Shown in pieces: positions 35,935 through 49,504 of a stretch of DNA of 64,000 nt. The stretch is from Reticulitermes speratus (Eukaryota; Arthropoda; Insecta; Blattodea; Rhinotermitidae), in NCBI GenBank assembly GCA_021186555.1, contig JAJKFL010000002.1, positions 29,118,001-29,182,000 on the forward strand, in the 5' to 3' direction. The notes below the pieces were generated by a model. The model saw only the letters and a program-made list of their open reading frames with translations. It searched no databases and was not told where the DNA came from. Every line of letters starts with the position of its first letter. Position 1 is the stretch's first letter. The position numbers and the translations under genes are program-made.

Positions 35935-38020
35935 GTAAACAACTAATTAGGCTGACTGTTGAATAGTTCTGAATAAGGACAAGTATATGTATTTAGTCAT
36001 AAGTGCAACGAGGATCTTAGAAACATTTACATGTTGTGAGGTTTAATGTGTCCAGCAAGAGAGGCTCTCTAGGAATTTTGCACCCCAGGGCTTTCTAGTA
36101 CACAATGAATTAGTAACAAGTAGGACTCATTAGTATTTTAGTTTAATAGAACTGATAGATGAAAATACTAATGTGCATAAAACTTTACCACCAAGTCTCT
36201 TTTATTCCTCGATGGGATGGTACTTATGGACAAGAGTACTTCATAAAACTATTATAAAAACTTATCTCATGGACCAAATGATTATGATACTTGAAATATG
36301 AAAAGTATAAGGAGTATAAATTGACCATACATAGTAATGGATACCAAAGAATTGACTGATTATGAAAATTATTCCTGTATGCCATACTTATAATAACTGC
36401 ATTACACATATTTTAATCATGCTAAATAAAATAAAACTTCATTTTTACTGTTTGCACCAAATTAAATGCACCTTAATTTTGTTCAGACATTTTAGTACTG
36501 ATATTGCTTCAACCACAGCACTTACTAAGTAGAGAGTGTATTGTATGAATATTAGACTTTACAATACTAGTACATTTTGTGAAATGCAATTTGATAAGGT
36601 GCATTCACTACAGCTTGAGTAGTGAAGAAATATCTTATGTGATGGTAATGAGTTTCCATCCATGACCTAGTATTTGTGATGCTCTTGGTGAATGGATTTT
36701 CATGTAATTTTTATATATTAATTTTTATTAAATAATAAGATACTTCTAATTATGGCTACCACTAATCAGAGCTTGAAACAGTGTAACAAGCTTTTTATGC
36801 AATGTAACTTTGGTGAGAAGTTTATATAATGTGTCTTTTTATGTTACATGAATGGGTACAGTATGGAGGATGAGAATATGGAAAAGGTTAACACATTTAA
36901 ATATTTATGAAGTTTGAATGTTGCTGATAAAAAAAACTATTCATCACAGAAATACTTCATTGGATAGTGTTTCTATAAAGTAAGATCTGAATTGATTGAC
37001 ATATTTGGTTATAAATCTGGAAAAGTGAGCTGCTTGAGAGAACTGAGACATGCCACACCTCTTTCCTGTACAATGGATACATGTTCTGAAACTAAAAAAT
37101 TACCAACTCTGCGACTTGTAAACAGAAACAGGCTACTGAAATCAGGAATAGCCTGTCACCACATTAACTTATATTAATGTAGTTGTCATAAGTTTGTAAA
37201 ACTGTTATAGTATGTCAAGCAAATTCTTCAGAACACACTGTTATGTCAGGTAACTTTATCCAGAACATATTTGGAGAGAGCTGTTCAGAAATTCAGCTAA
37301 CAGCAACTAACACAGTTTTATTACCAAGATTCACAAACAAAATTTTATGTTGATATATGTTTTGATTCTTGCACTATTAAACTGTTACTGAGCAGCTAAA
37401 TTTGGTCAAAACAAAACATTTGGTTCATACCATTCCAGACTTGTATCAAGGTTTAATGTGATAAACTGATTAAGATTCCAGTACTGTACATATAGTTGCA
37501 TGCATGTAATGTTAGGCTGCAGACATAATCATAAGCCAATGTTACGAACATGAACCAAATTTTACATGATAACATTCTGTTCGGATGACAAAAGAGGAGA
37601 ATGGCAGCTGCATAGACCCATAAATCATCACTGTGATATTTAACTTTTGTTGTCCCCAGCTAGTACATTTTAAATCCCCCAGTACTGAGGGGATGGTGGT
37701 AGATTTTAATGTAAGGAAATGGTATTAGTATGTAAGAAATGCAATGCTTGGCCACCTGGACCATGTGCATGCACTGTTAACAACAGTGCAATGCACTGCC
37801 AATAAAGGTTAATGTACAATTTATCAAACCTTTACAAACAATAGCTTCCATGCTATAATAATTTCAATAGCATGTTGTAACAATTATAATTTTATGCATA
37901 TTAGACTGAAAATACTCTGGCCCAGGCATATGGTGTATTCTGTAATAAATTTTATTGCTTGTTATATGACAATTTTATTAGGGTAACCATATATCCGTCA
38001 CAAAGAAAAGAGGACATTTC
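35935..38020. other. AT-rich, CpG-poor DNA; nothing recognised
   Basis: No open frame longer than about 65 codons and no repeat that I can place. The composition resembles the introns to the left. Confidence 0.4.
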
Positions 38021-38027
38021 TCAATTA

Positions 38028-38103
38028 TCGACCCCCCCCCCCCCCCCCAAAAAAAAAAAAGTGAGAGAGAGAGAGAGAAAGAAAGAAAGAAAGAAAGAAA
38101 GTG
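38028..38103. repeat. Simple repeats: C-run, A-run, (GA)n, (GAAA)n
   Basis: About 17 C, then 12 A, then GAGAGAG and GAAAGAAA units. Adjacent sequence (GTCACAAAGAAAAGAGG) looks like a transposon edge, but this is uncertain. Confidence 0.9.
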
Positions 38104-38109
38104 AAAGAG

Positions 38110-39970
38110 GAGGTTAAAAAAGAAGACATATAAATAGTCACAATTTTGTTAAATAAAAGTCCATCTCAACCTTTCTCTGCTAATAGTTCTTTAAATTTCA
38201 TGGATATTAAATTCAGAGGGAGACTTTTTTCAAGCGTGTTTTACTTCGAGTTCAGGTGGTTCAGAATTTCCGTGCCAAAGTTTTCTGACACATTCCAAAG
38301 TTCAACTGCTGAACTCATGTCTTTTTTTTGCTTGAACAATGCTGATATAATATTACAATTATGTATTTCTTTAAAAAAGTAGTAGGAGTATTTATATATC
38401 TTTTCACATTTTTGGTACTGTTAAAATATGCACAAGCTTTAAAAAAAATACCAAATAGTAAAATAGTGTACATTTCTACAAACTTAAATAACCTGCCTGG
38501 ATGGAAATTTTTGGGTCGAGAAAGAGAACATGACTGGGGAAAAGAGGATGTATGGTAGCCCTAAATTTCACTACGTTTCAGTATAATTATTGATATTAGA
38601 TAAACATTAATGGACTTTGAATGACCTTATAAAAGTCTAACACACACAAAATAACCCTTCTTACATCTAATTGTTTGTGAAATATTATTTACTCTGTTTT
38701 AAATCTTTACAATCGTAATTTTGAGGCAGCATTGTAAAATAGGAGTTACGTGTCAGAGGAACTTTCTTGTGTAGTATTTGTGGGATGTCAGGTATCATGA
38801 GTCTTTTATATTATGAATATCATAATGACAAACAATTACAATACTATACTGTCTGATGTCAGGAGAAGCTGAAATCAGTGTCAGTTGGATAACGCACAAT
38901 ACTGCAGAAACTACATTCAGCAGCCAATGTGTAGTTTATAAAATGTACCACAAAAATATGCAGAATATATCACTGCAGGATATAGCATAAAATACACACA
39001 AAAAAAGGAAAAAAAAAAAGTGTGTGAAAGTAAACACATGTGATTCATTAATGCCTTAACTGGAAGACTTGAATACATTTATAATGCACTGGTTTTTCCT
39101 GAAATGAAGACTGCTGACATGGCATTTTTTCAGATGTTATATCTACATTTCCACCTCAAACGCCATGCAAGTTGTTCATTTTAAGAATACTAATCTAAGA
39201 ATATCCTGTGTGTAATGAGAGACAAAGCTTGATCCAAGTGCCTGAACTTTGCAAGTAGTAATTTGCTTAATGTATCATAATAATTATTATATAATGTCAG
39301 TAAAGGAATCAAGTTTCTTCCAAAATCAGTTGACACAATACAGAGTTTGTACTAGGTAATCATGTTGCATCCATAACACTTGCCCTTTACGGGCTTCATG
39401 ATTTGTAGAACAATCTTTTGGCCATTACAATTGCTATTTCTTGATGATACTTAATAATACCTGTTTAACATTAATAGTCAGATTCAAGAATTATACAGTG
39501 AAAGGGAAGTCTGTTTTCTTACACCACAATTCTGAAACTGAAATCATTGTGTCTAGGAGGGAGGGAATTTTCATGATGTAAATGTAATACTCTATTTTTT
39601 CAAACAATGTAAGACCTTGCAATTTGTCTAATGCTCTTTTGCATTTTATAGATTTATATTTGTTCAGAAAAGCTTTCTATGAATTTTATGACATTTTCAG
39701 CTGTCTTTTAAACTCATATTTTTATGTATTTCAATAATTAAATATTAAAGTTGTGTGAAAACTAGTTTTTATCTTTGTTTTCAAACAAGACTGTCTTCTC
39801 CCCAAACTCAGGTATTCTAGTAGACCACTCCTTCCATGAAACTTGTAATGGGATTAACTGAAATGTGTGTTAATGGTTTTAAATTCCCATTCCACAGGAA
39901 ATCAGCTGTTCATACAGCATTCACTCTTGTGCAAGCTTTCTGTTACTTAATGTTCTAAAATTTAAGATTC
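38110..39970. other. AT-rich DNA; nothing recognised
   Basis: No coding region and no identifiable repeat apart from A-rich runs near 39000-39020. Confidence 0.35.
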
Positions 39971-39974
39971 AAGT

Positions 39975-40060
39975 CTTATGGGATGTGACACCATGTCAAT
40001 CTGTAAAGAGTAATGTCATTTCAGAGGGGCTTGCTGCCTCCATCTTCAGGGACTAAACAC
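39975..40060 (-). repeat. Half of a dispersed foldback repeat with decayed motif
   Basis: GGGATGTGACACCATG is followed by TGCTGCCTCCATCTTCAGGG. On the minus strand this is CCCTGAAGATGGAGG ... TGAAATG, a decayed CTGAAGA-hairpin-GAAA motif. 40,060-41,020 otherwise holds nothing recognised. Confidence 0.5.
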
Positions 40061-41019
40061 TACAACAAGAGCGTTAGACTTACTGGTACTTTAAACAAAT
40101 GAGATGAAAACCTTTGCATCAGCTGTGAAATTTAAGTTTCAGTGGCTAAATGAAATGCAGAATGTTAGACCCAGAAGTCCTAAAAAAAGAAAATCTTGCT
40201 GCTCATGGTTCCCACAAAGAAGTAACCTACTGTCAACTGATACAAGTAAACTGTCACATTCTAAGGTTACTGAAAAATAAAAATAAGAAACATGTATAAC
40301 AGTTTGGGCCTACATGTCACATAGTTTTCCACACACATTCTTTCTTTGTGTCTGTTGTGAACATTTATTATATACATGCATACATACATATTATACATTC
40401 CATGGATCAAAAATTGAGTCAAAGTGACAACAGGCTGTGGAATAAGTCATGAAAAACACCATCTATACAGAACTAGTACAATAATAAGGATTTCACACAA
40501 AGTACTCAAATGTTACATTTAGTCCATTATACACAGAAGGTAATATGGTTATGAGACATTTTTAAAAATTAGAAATTCATCTAGACAGTAAAAGGAATGT
40601 GTATTTAACTATGTTTCTTAATGCTACTTTAAACTGAGCCTAAATATAATTATAAATTCGGAACAAAATTTCCCGATGCAACTGTTCCAAACACAACAGA
40701 GACTTAAAACTGCTGCATCTACATCCAAGAAGACAACTATGGTTCACAAACTCTACAGCACACATCTTGAAGCAAGAGTACATTCTGTGAAAAGGCACCT
40801 CATGCAGTGCATAATGGAGAAACAGATGCCACACTCATTCTGTTTAGTGATGAAACTTGGGTTTCTTCTCAGTGGATAAGTGAACTCTCAGACTAAGAGG
40901 TGTCACATGTTAACCCTTGGGTGGGCACCTAGTGTCGGGTATAGATGACGGCCATTAATGGCCTTATTGAAGATGTGAATCTTCACCACATAAATATAGT
41001 ACGAGTATTATACACCCTA

Positions 41020-41830
41020 TTTTTGAGAGAGCCTAGAAGTAAATGCTGAGAAAAGTAAGTATATAGTTATGTATTAAGATCAGAATGCAGGACAAAGTCA
41101 CAACATAAAGATAGGTCATAAATCCTTTTAGAGTGGAATAGTTCAAATATTTGGGAACAACCCTAATAAATCAAAATTCCATTCATGAAGAAATTAAGAA
41201 CAGATTGAAATCAGGGAATGCTTGCTTGTATCATTTGGTGCTGAATCTTTTGTCTTCCAGTTTGCCACCCAAAAATATAAAGATTAAGATATACAGAACT
41301 ATAATTTTGCCTGTTGTTTTGTATGGGTGTGAAACTTGGTCTCTCACACTGAGATAGGAACATAGGCTGAGGGTGTTTGAGAATAGGGTGCTCAGGAAGA
41401 TATTTGGGCCTAAGAGGGACGAGCTATCATGGGAGTGGAGAAGATTACAGAGCGAGGAGCTTTATACTCTGTACTCCTGACCAAATATTATTCGGGTGAT
41501 CAAATAAAGAAGAATCAGATGGGCAGGGCACATGGCATGTATGGGAGACAGGAGAGGTGCATACAGGGTTTTGGTGGGGAGACCTGAGGAAAGAGCCCAC
41601 TTGGAAGACCTAGGTGTAGATGGGAAGATAATATTAAAAAGGATCTTCAAGATGTGGGATAAGGGGCATGAACTGGATTGATCTGGCTCAGGGCAGGAAC
41701 AGTTGGCGGGCTTTTGTGAATGCGGTAACAAACCCTCGGGTTCCATAAAATGCAGGTAATTTCTTGACTAGCTGAGGACCTATTAGCTTCTCAGGAAGGA
41801 CTCTGCTCCATAAAGTTAGTTATTCTTGAG
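41020..41830 (+). pseudogene. Relic of a LINE reverse transcriptase C-terminus
   Basis: Fragments in several frames match the end of a non-LTR retrotransposon protein: YLGTTLINQNSIHEEIKNR at about 41147, TIILPVVLYGCETWSLTLR around 41300, then [29 protein letters not shown] and, near the end, NAGNFLTS. Stops and frameshifts break it (for example just after SLTLR). The same family appears on the minus strand at 44870-46480. I associate this family with cockroach gene models. Confidence 0.8.
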
Positions 41831-42269
41831 AGAGGACAGAAGGCGAGGATCATTCTTTCCTAGAGTTGAACTCCATAGTTATACAAAGCATGACTGGAGC
41901 AAAGGAAGACTGTATCCTGAAAGATTTCCTCTTTTAAGCATCCCACATGCAAACTATCCTATAAAAGAGCTTGAAAATGTCTTATATACTCATACAATTA
42001 TATACTGAATACTTCTGAGCTTTAAAAAATAATGTTCTGAAGATGACAAGGCATTATATTATGACCAGAAATTACATAGTTCTTGAGGCCAGGCTTTTGG
42101 TCTTCACTGCTAGCCTGTTTCCAGATCATGGTGAGATTGAATTCACTTATGCAGCAACAGGTACATGATAAATATTTGTGATTTTCAACAGCAAGCATAT
42201 GCAGTGAATAGAACTAGAAGCAATGCTGAAAAAAATGACGTCAACATGAAGCACCAGGGGAAGACAAAT

Positions 42270-43780
42270 TGAAATTAGAGCTTGTTAAATACATGGGATA
42301 GAGCTTTAATCAAAGTGTACTTAACAGAATATGGTGTGGTGAACCCCCCCAACAGCTGGCAGAAAGCAATTAGAATAACAATTCACATGAAAAGAGATTT
42401 GAAAAACTGCATAAATCACACAGGCATAAGTCTACTCAATTCCAGATATAAAAGATATGCTAATATTTTAAAAGACAAACTATACACACATTACGAAAAT
42501 ATTATTGGAGAAGAACAAAATGGATTTCGTAAATGAAGATCATGAGCAGATGGATTTCTCACACTCAAAATGTTGTTTTAAAAGCAAAAGGAGTTTAACA
42601 TGGCTACATATATGGATTTTATAGATTATAAAAAAAGCATTTGACAAAGTTAACAGCAAAATTATTTGAAATACTACATAATGATAAGAGTACCACAATT
42701 AATTATAACATATTCAATACTTATGAAAACAATATGATATCCATTAAGGTTAACAATGAATTAACCAACTGGAAACCTATCAGCAGAGGAGTGTGACAAG
42801 GATGTGGCCTATTGCCTCTGCTCTTCATAATTTACATGAACACCCTTATACAAGACTGGAACCAACTACCTCATGGCATTACTCTTTGTTCACCGTGCAT
42901 TGTGGTATTAATAAACACTTATTAACCAACAGTTGCACTATAAAGTAGATTGTCACTTATATGTAGGGTATTCCAAGTGATTTTAAGTGACAATCTACTT
43001 TATAGTGCAACTGTTGGTTAATAAGTGTTTATTAATTAATACCTCATGGCAGTATACCAATTAATAATAGACAAAATTTAGATACTCTGCTATATGCAGA
43101 TAATAAAGTATTAGTAGCAGACTCTAAAGACAATCTACCATTATCATTACTTGACCTTATTAAAATTGCTAAAAGTTAGGGCATGGAAATATGTCATGAT
43201 AAAACAAAAGTACCTGCTTTCAGAGGGAAGGATCCGGTTCCCAACAAGATATGCCTTAAAAAAATTATTAGAGAGTGTAAATTCATTCAGTTACCTTGGA
43301 TATTCCTTATCTTTTACACATGACACAAGCATCCCTAACAAAATTACTAAATTTATAGAAACCTTAGGCACTATGAACTGTTATGAAACCATCATTAGTA
43401 CAGAAACACACCAGAATAAACATTTATAAAACTCTTGCTCGACCTACACTGGCCTACGGATGCGAGGCATTGACCCATTACGAAAAACGATTAAACCAGA
43501 ATCACACCAGCAGACATGCGGTTTATGAGGCGTACAGCGGGTTGTACAAAATGGGACCACAAACGAAATGAGGAAATAATGGAAGAACTCAAGACAGAAC
43601 CTGTGCTAGAATACTTAGGCAAACAAAGACAGAACTAGAGAGATCATGTCAACAGAATGGATAGAAGAAGGATCCCCAAACAAATTCTGCAGTACGCGCC
43701 TACATAGCTTCCGGCAAAAAGATGGTTCGAGACCGTAACAGACCACATGGTCTAACACATGGTTGGAAGATGAAGATGAT
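42270..43780 (+). pseudogene. Relic of a second LINE (RT region)
   Basis: RT motifs in broken frames: NCINHTGISLLNSRYKRYA, EEQNGFRK, an eroded D-Y-x-K-A-F block near 42630, and a truncated RGVRQGC-like block near 42790. After an insertion come LLYADNKVLVADS, ARPTLAYGCEALT and DHVNRMDRRRIPKQ. The RT catalytic YADD reads YADN here. Stops and frameshifts are frequent. A 162-bp hairpin element interrupts it at 42878-43039. Confidence 0.75.
42878..43039. mobile_element. 162-bp hairpin insertion with 11-bp target duplication
   Basis: Flanked by TACCTCATGGC at 42867-42877 and 43040-43050. It contains a perfect 49-bp inverted repeat (42908-42956 and 42987-43035) around a 30-nt loop containing ATGTAGGGTATTCC. 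The arms end in GTTGGTTAATAAGTGTTT, like the retroelement tails at 22.7 and 25.6 kb. It was inserted after the host LINE had landed. Confidence 0.85.
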
Positions 43781-43789
43781 TAGCTGAAA

Positions 43790-44860
43790 ATATTTTTCTC
43801 GCTCTAGAAAATATGTTTGAGCAGCAGAAAACACACACATCCCATTAACAAAACTTTATGCAGTACCCACGCGATTCCATAATCACAACGAAATCGAATG
43901 AACACTATTCCCTCACTACCTATACTAGATAATCTGTGCTACCACCATAGAATAGAAACTTGGACTGCATTTCCCTGCCTGCCACATAGATAATCTGTGC
44001 TGCCACATTGACTTGTTTCTGATCATTACCAATGTAAGGCGCTGCCGTCATAAATTGAGGCTGTGTGACGACATCTAATCGAACGATGACGTGCGTCGAA
44101 AGACCGAGGCTCGACCTTGACGATCCTGCAATGTTTGCTACCAGTGAGTGTAGGTGTCCTCTTCTAGCACTGCTGGCAGAGCTAGGAGCGAAGCAGGCTG
44201 TGAACACGAGTGTCATCTCGCAGCAATAAGCATAAAATCATCGCACAAAAAGTATTCCCCAGACGGGGACTTTTCAGTTGTTTGCGAGCGAGGGGTCGGT
44301 AAAACCTTCGTGCAGATATATCTTTGAACTAAAAATTGAATCGACTCACCTAACCTCAACCCTACAAACATCTAATTTGATGAATAACAATACTGAATTT
44401 TTTCGTCTTGAATAAAGTTCGTGTTGTGCGTGTGACATAAGAGTAAGCTGAAAGAGGGGCAAAAATAAATTTTTGTAATCCAGTATCTACAGTGTAATCT
44501 TTCTCAAGTGCACGAGTGTGGATTGTTGTTGGACTTTGAAATTAGGCCACCCAAACCAGGTAAGTTCTTCATTTGTTAGGAATTCTTTAAAATGATGTTC
44601 TGCGAGCAGGAAAAAAGAGTTTTGTATGTTTGGGTATGGAAATCGAAGTTGAGTATTAACAAAACAAAATATTTAACATCGTATCTTTTCATTGGTTGTA
44701 TGACCAATGTTTGGGCTTATATAACATATTACTTGAAATATAAAAAATATGATATTCCATAAATAATAAATTAATACTCTCACAACTTTCTGCAATGCAG
44801 TTAGTGACTTCTCCCTCGAGACTAACGAAATCAAAGTGCAAAAGAAATCATCAGGGTCCT
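43790..44860. other. CpG-containing DNA; possible promoter, no gene assigned
   Basis: Composition changes here from CpG-poor to CpG-containing. CAGGTAAGT at 44558-44566 is a good donor-type sequence, but no exon can be supported. Confidence 0.3.
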
Positions 44861-44869
44861 TTCATCAAC

Positions 44870-46480
44870 GTCTGCGTCTTCAAAATTGTTTCTTTACTTC
44901 AATTTTGCTTACCAAAACTTTGTATGCTTTTCCTTTCTGTCCTGTGCTTGTCACATGTCCCACCCATCTCATCCTTCTTGATTTGATCATCTTAATAATA
45001 TTAGGCGAGTAGTATAAATGTTGAAGTTCCTCATTATGACTGTCTTCCTGCTAGGTGCAAATCTCTCAGCACTCGGTTCTCACAGTCGATAGACGTGATG
45101 ACATTTTGTACGTTGTCTATCGTTTCAGAGAGCGAACCTCGCTTTGTGTGCAAGTAGAACGGGGAGAGGGAGAACTTAACTCTGGTGGGTTTCAGTACAC
45201 GTAGAAAACACCGGCTCCCAATAAAATAATTTGTAACTTCAATTAAACAAGAAAATTATGATAGGAATACACTTCTCCACACTTAAAGCGTTGTGGGTTT
45301 TTTTAGCCTGAGACGATGGATAATACCCAGAATATCAGTCACGCCTGAATACACCATCGTCAGAAACCTTTGGAGTTGAACCCACAGACTGTATTTTTCC
45401 CTTAATGTGACAGATTCAGTTTCACGCCCATACAAAATAGTATGAAGAATTGTAGCATTGAGATAGGCGGGTAGACAAAAGGTCCTGAGCGGAATGGTAG
45501 CTTTCCTGGAATTTAATCTGATTTTAATTTATTTATGGATGCAGTCTGATTCCTAGCCTACTTTCGTTCCAGAAACAGAGTGGGGGGGGGGGGCGTAGAT
45601 ATGTGAGAAGTTCATGCTGTGTGTTGTGTGTTTGTCTCTCTGCCTGCCCACATTTCAACTTTTGAACAAGTAAATGGATTTCGACTGAACGAGTTATGAA
45701 CTTTATGCAAGTGAAGAACACCTCAACGCTGTACCCTTTAAATTTCTACAGTCAGTAATAACAGCATGGCGGATATGCGAACTTGTAAGGCGGAAGGAAC
45801 ACTATTGACCTTAGGCTTCTGAAATGATATACAGCAACACATCTTGGAAAAATATGTTTTTGTTGATGTAATATTTTTATAGAATGCAGATGGCAACATA
45901 GCGGCCGTGAGGATTTTTTCTTCAGCTTTCGGCTCGATGGCAATAACAAACCCCTAAAGCTAGGCGTGTGAAATTTGGTACGGATATACATCATATATGA
46001 TACATTGTCTGTAAGGTAACAATTACAGACATTGACGACGATGCGAAACTTTTATATTACAACCTACAAATTTGACATATACAGAATCTGTACATAAGTA
46101 AAACGTTCTTCACAAAAATAAAATAAGACCACACTTGTAATAGTAATGTATGTGTAGAACTAGGAGTCCATGCAATACAAAATGGGGTTTTGTGAGTTCT
46201 GATGTAACTCCTTGTTAATGTTGTACCCAAACATTTGAATTTTGTCACATTTTCAAAGTATTATTTGTGTGTATATTATGATTTTGCCCTGCTCCGTGAT
46301 AAAATGACATGAATATATACTTAGTCTTCTGAGCATGTACTTCTACACCGGCCTTGTTACTCAAGATTAAGAGCTACCAAGTTCTCTGCTTTGTCACCCA
46401 GTAAATATACATCATCAAGTACACCAGGACCTTTTTTGTTCCATTTATTTTCAGTGCCTTCTGGTATTTTTAGACGTTTC
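44870..46480 (-). pseudogene. LINE relic, minus strand, in two pieces
   Basis: On the minus strand: DDVYLLGDKAENL (about 46430), KFKCLGTTLT (about 46245), then, after an unrelated 45500-46050 stretch, ATILHTILYGRE (about 45470) and SPNIIKMIKSRRMRWVGHV (about 45000). Order and motifs match the plus-strand relic at 41020-41830. Frames are broken throughout. Confidence 0.75.
45580..45594. repeat. G homopolymer
   Basis: A run of about 13 G inside the interrupted part of the LINE relic. Confidence 0.8.
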
Positions 46481-46489
46481 TGTAGAGAG

Positions 46490-47455
46490 GTTGTTGAATC
46501 TCACCCTACCTCCCACTGGAGGCCCACCCCTTGTTAGGTATTCATGACTGCTTGTTGCATGGGGCTCCAGCCCGCGGCCAGATTTATAAATTATGTATGT
46601 ACTCTAAAAATTACACAATAATTAAGGCGGTTAGGTGTACCACTTATTGCTATTTGTCCACGTGCGGCCCGCGAACCAGCCCGCAATAACAGTTGCGGCT
46701 CTCTGCCATAAAAAGCTTGCAGTCCCATGGCTTATCCAGTGTTCGGAGCTGGAAGCCATCGGCAAATTATCACGCTTTGGTGGCAAGGGTCGCGCTAAGA
46801 ACATATTAAAATACCCTCAGTTCTGCCATAATCAGTACAAGAATGAGCTGTATTATTCAGTCGAAAACTATTTTGTACCATTGCATGCGACTTGCATGTT
46901 TTTGCTTGGCAGAATACACGGCATATGATTCTGACTTTCCAGCACCTAATTTTTTTCCTCTTTATGGACTTACGAGATATTTACAGTCCAGAAATAAATC
47001 GACACCCGGTCTCCTATCCAGTGGTATATCCTCAGGGAATGTGAACCTGACTGCTAACATCCATCAAGTGCTGAAGTTCAGAATGCGTGAAGGTTTACCT
47101 TCATAGCTTGGTGCTTAGGCAGACAGACGCCTTTACCTTTATTTTGACTGTCCCACACAAAAATCCAGATGCCACCAGGACCGATTCGTAACTCACGAAG
47201 TCGGTTTTGATACCGGCTAGTCTAAGGTTTCTCAATTATCCTCAGTCCCTCCACGCATTTGCCGGGACGGTACCTCGATTTTACCAGACCACATTCTTTC
47301 GTATCCTTTCCAGTTCATCTTTCCCCAGTCGCCCCCACCATCGGCACTCTGCACTCTGTGGCCCTCACGGCGAACGGCAAGTGCGCGAATGAATTGCTTG
47401 AATCCCATCAGCATTTTCAGGCGCGTTCGCAGAGTCGCGAGAAGCGAATATTAGC
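46490..47455. other. Unassigned DNA
   Basis: Short open frames only; I recognise no gene or element. Confidence 0.3.
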
Positions 47456-47458
47456 TTC

Positions 47459-48000
47459 GTCATGTCTGTCTGTCCGCATGTAACAACTCTGCTCCAACTG
47501 GACGGATTATCATGAAATTTGATATTTGAGGATTTCTCGAAACTCTATTGAGAAAATTCAAGTTTCATTAAACTCTGGCAAGAATAACGGGTACTTCACA
47601 TGAAGACCTATGTACATTTATGATAGCGCTTCGAATTCCTCTTAGAATGAGAAATGTTTCAGACAAAAGTTGTAGAGAAAATCAAAACACGCATTTTACG
47701 TTCAATAAATTTTTTCCGAACATCGTACCGTTTATGAGGTATTGTGGAAAAATATGGTAGAGCCAGTCAGGCCACACGTGTCAGTACACTGCTGTGCAGA
47801 AAATATGCGATTTGCATGCCGGATAACTAAGGCAAGAATACAGGCACACACTCATAATATTTAATACTTATTGATATTCCAAGGTAACAATGATTACGCG
47901 AACGCGCCTCAGTGGTACGTTATACATACATTGCTTGTCTTGTCTAATTCTGCTGTGTTAACATCATACAGCTATTCAGGAGTATGCTTTAAACTTTCAG
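47459..48000. repeat. Dispersed repeat, copy 2 (class unknown)
   Basis: Matches 35005-35540 block by block (GTCTGTCTGTCC, CATGAAATTTGATATTTGAGG, GTTGTAGAGAAAATCAA, TGTGGAAAAATATGGTAGA, GCCGGATAACTAAGGC). It keeps more CpG than copy 1, which lies in the CpG-poor region. Confidence 0.7.
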
Positions 48001-48009
48001 GGACAGTTT

Positions 48010-49040
48010 AAATGAGTGCAGTACGTGACTTATGTACCGTCACGTGACTGTGGTGAATAATGAGGACATCGTCGTTCACAGCTACTTTGAGTGTGTTGAG
48101 GTTGATGTGTTCCAATTTTCATTCATTTTTACCAGTATGCACGGTGGTGAAGATGGCACTGATGACAAATACATATATTACACATTCACTTGGCATTAGC
48201 GTAGTCAGTAGGCTATACAGAATGATTGTAAAATATTTTTTTATTTATTGAAGGGCCCCTTTGCAGATGCTACGGACGCACCGCAGCCTTGAAGGCTTAT
48301 TGTACGACCTGCTTTTTCATTTTAATGGAGCACCAGTGGAATGAAATTGACAGGGGAAAACCGAAGTACTCGCAGAAAAACCTGTCCGAGTGCCACTTTG
48401 TCCACCACAAATCCCACATGGACCGACCCCGGATCGAGCCCGGGCCTCCGCGGTGAGAGGCCGGCGACTAACCGCCTCAGCCATGGCAAGGCCTGATTTT
48501 AAAATAAATACGAGACACGGCAAACGGCTAGCGATACTTGCGTATGCTTGAGAATTTCGTGTTGCCCCTTGTTTGTCATTGTGACAGTTACGAGGAACAT
48601 CTCTGTGTGCAACATGGAGCACCACCACATTAAGCGCTTCCTCTTCTTGCGTAGCTTGACAGCCATTTTCCTGGTGGGTGGATTGGGCGTCGAGGACCAA
48701 CAGAGTGACCTCCGTGGAATTTATTTTCCAAAACTAAGAACACATGATGAACTGGAACAACAGTTTCGTTATGTGGTTGTCTTGACGTCTTAAGGAAACT
48801 TGGTGACTGAGTCTGTCTCTTCCAGGTTGCAGAAGTGCGTGCAAAATGTTGGGGCCCATGTTAAGGTCTTACACTAAATGGTAGTGTTTTGACTTTAAAA
48901 TGGCGCAAGAATTGTAGACGTTGGATATAGCAGACCCTTTAGGAGGCACAGCCATTTAACGTTATGTATTTACTTTACAGTCATCCTGTAGTGACTAGGC
49001 TACGACCTGAACGACCAACATCCTCGGCAGGCGCAAGAGA
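48010..49040. other. Unassigned DNA with a tRNA-like/SINE-like stretch
   Basis: Near 48425-48490 GGATCGAGCCCGGGCCTCC with GCCGGCGACTAACCGCCTC looks like an inverted tRNA-type head of another SINE. Its boundaries are not clear. Otherwise no feature is recognised. Confidence 0.3.
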
Positions 49041-49044
49041 CTTT

Positions 49045-49245
49045 TTTCCAAAATGTCCAGACAAGCTGTGGGGCCCACCAGCCTCGCATTAAGTGGGTAC
49101 CGGGGGCCCTTTCCACGGAGGTAAAGCGTCCGGCCTGTGAAGCCTACCACTCACCGCCATTTAGTACCGAGGTCAATAATGCGTGGAGCTATATCTCTAA
49201 TGCTCTGTATGCCTTCATGGCGTGCTCAGACACAAATTTACCGTT
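49045..49245 (+). mobile_element. SINE family B, degraded, plus strand
   Basis: In this orientation, GTGGGGCCCACCAGCC, then GGAGGTAAAGCGTCCGGCC, then ATGCCTTCATGGCGTGCTC and TTTACCG follow the order of family B read from its body to its 3' end. The tRNA-like head is missing. Confidence 0.5.
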
Positions 49246-49504
49246 ACCTACGTAATACCATGGGTGAAAAGAAGCTGAAATATTTTAAATCCCCTCCGAT
49301 AAGCATGACGTTTCGTGATATGGAATAGGTGGGCGTGAATACGATCTTGTAAATGGAACCCTAATAGTTGAATTTAGGGTTAGTGTGGGGCACATATCTG
49401 ACCTTTCCAAATATAATTTATGCTAAGACAAATCCTGCTCAGCCTATATGGAGGATTTCATGACTTTGAATATGAGGCGAAAGAACTTTCTAACCTACCG
49501 TTGT

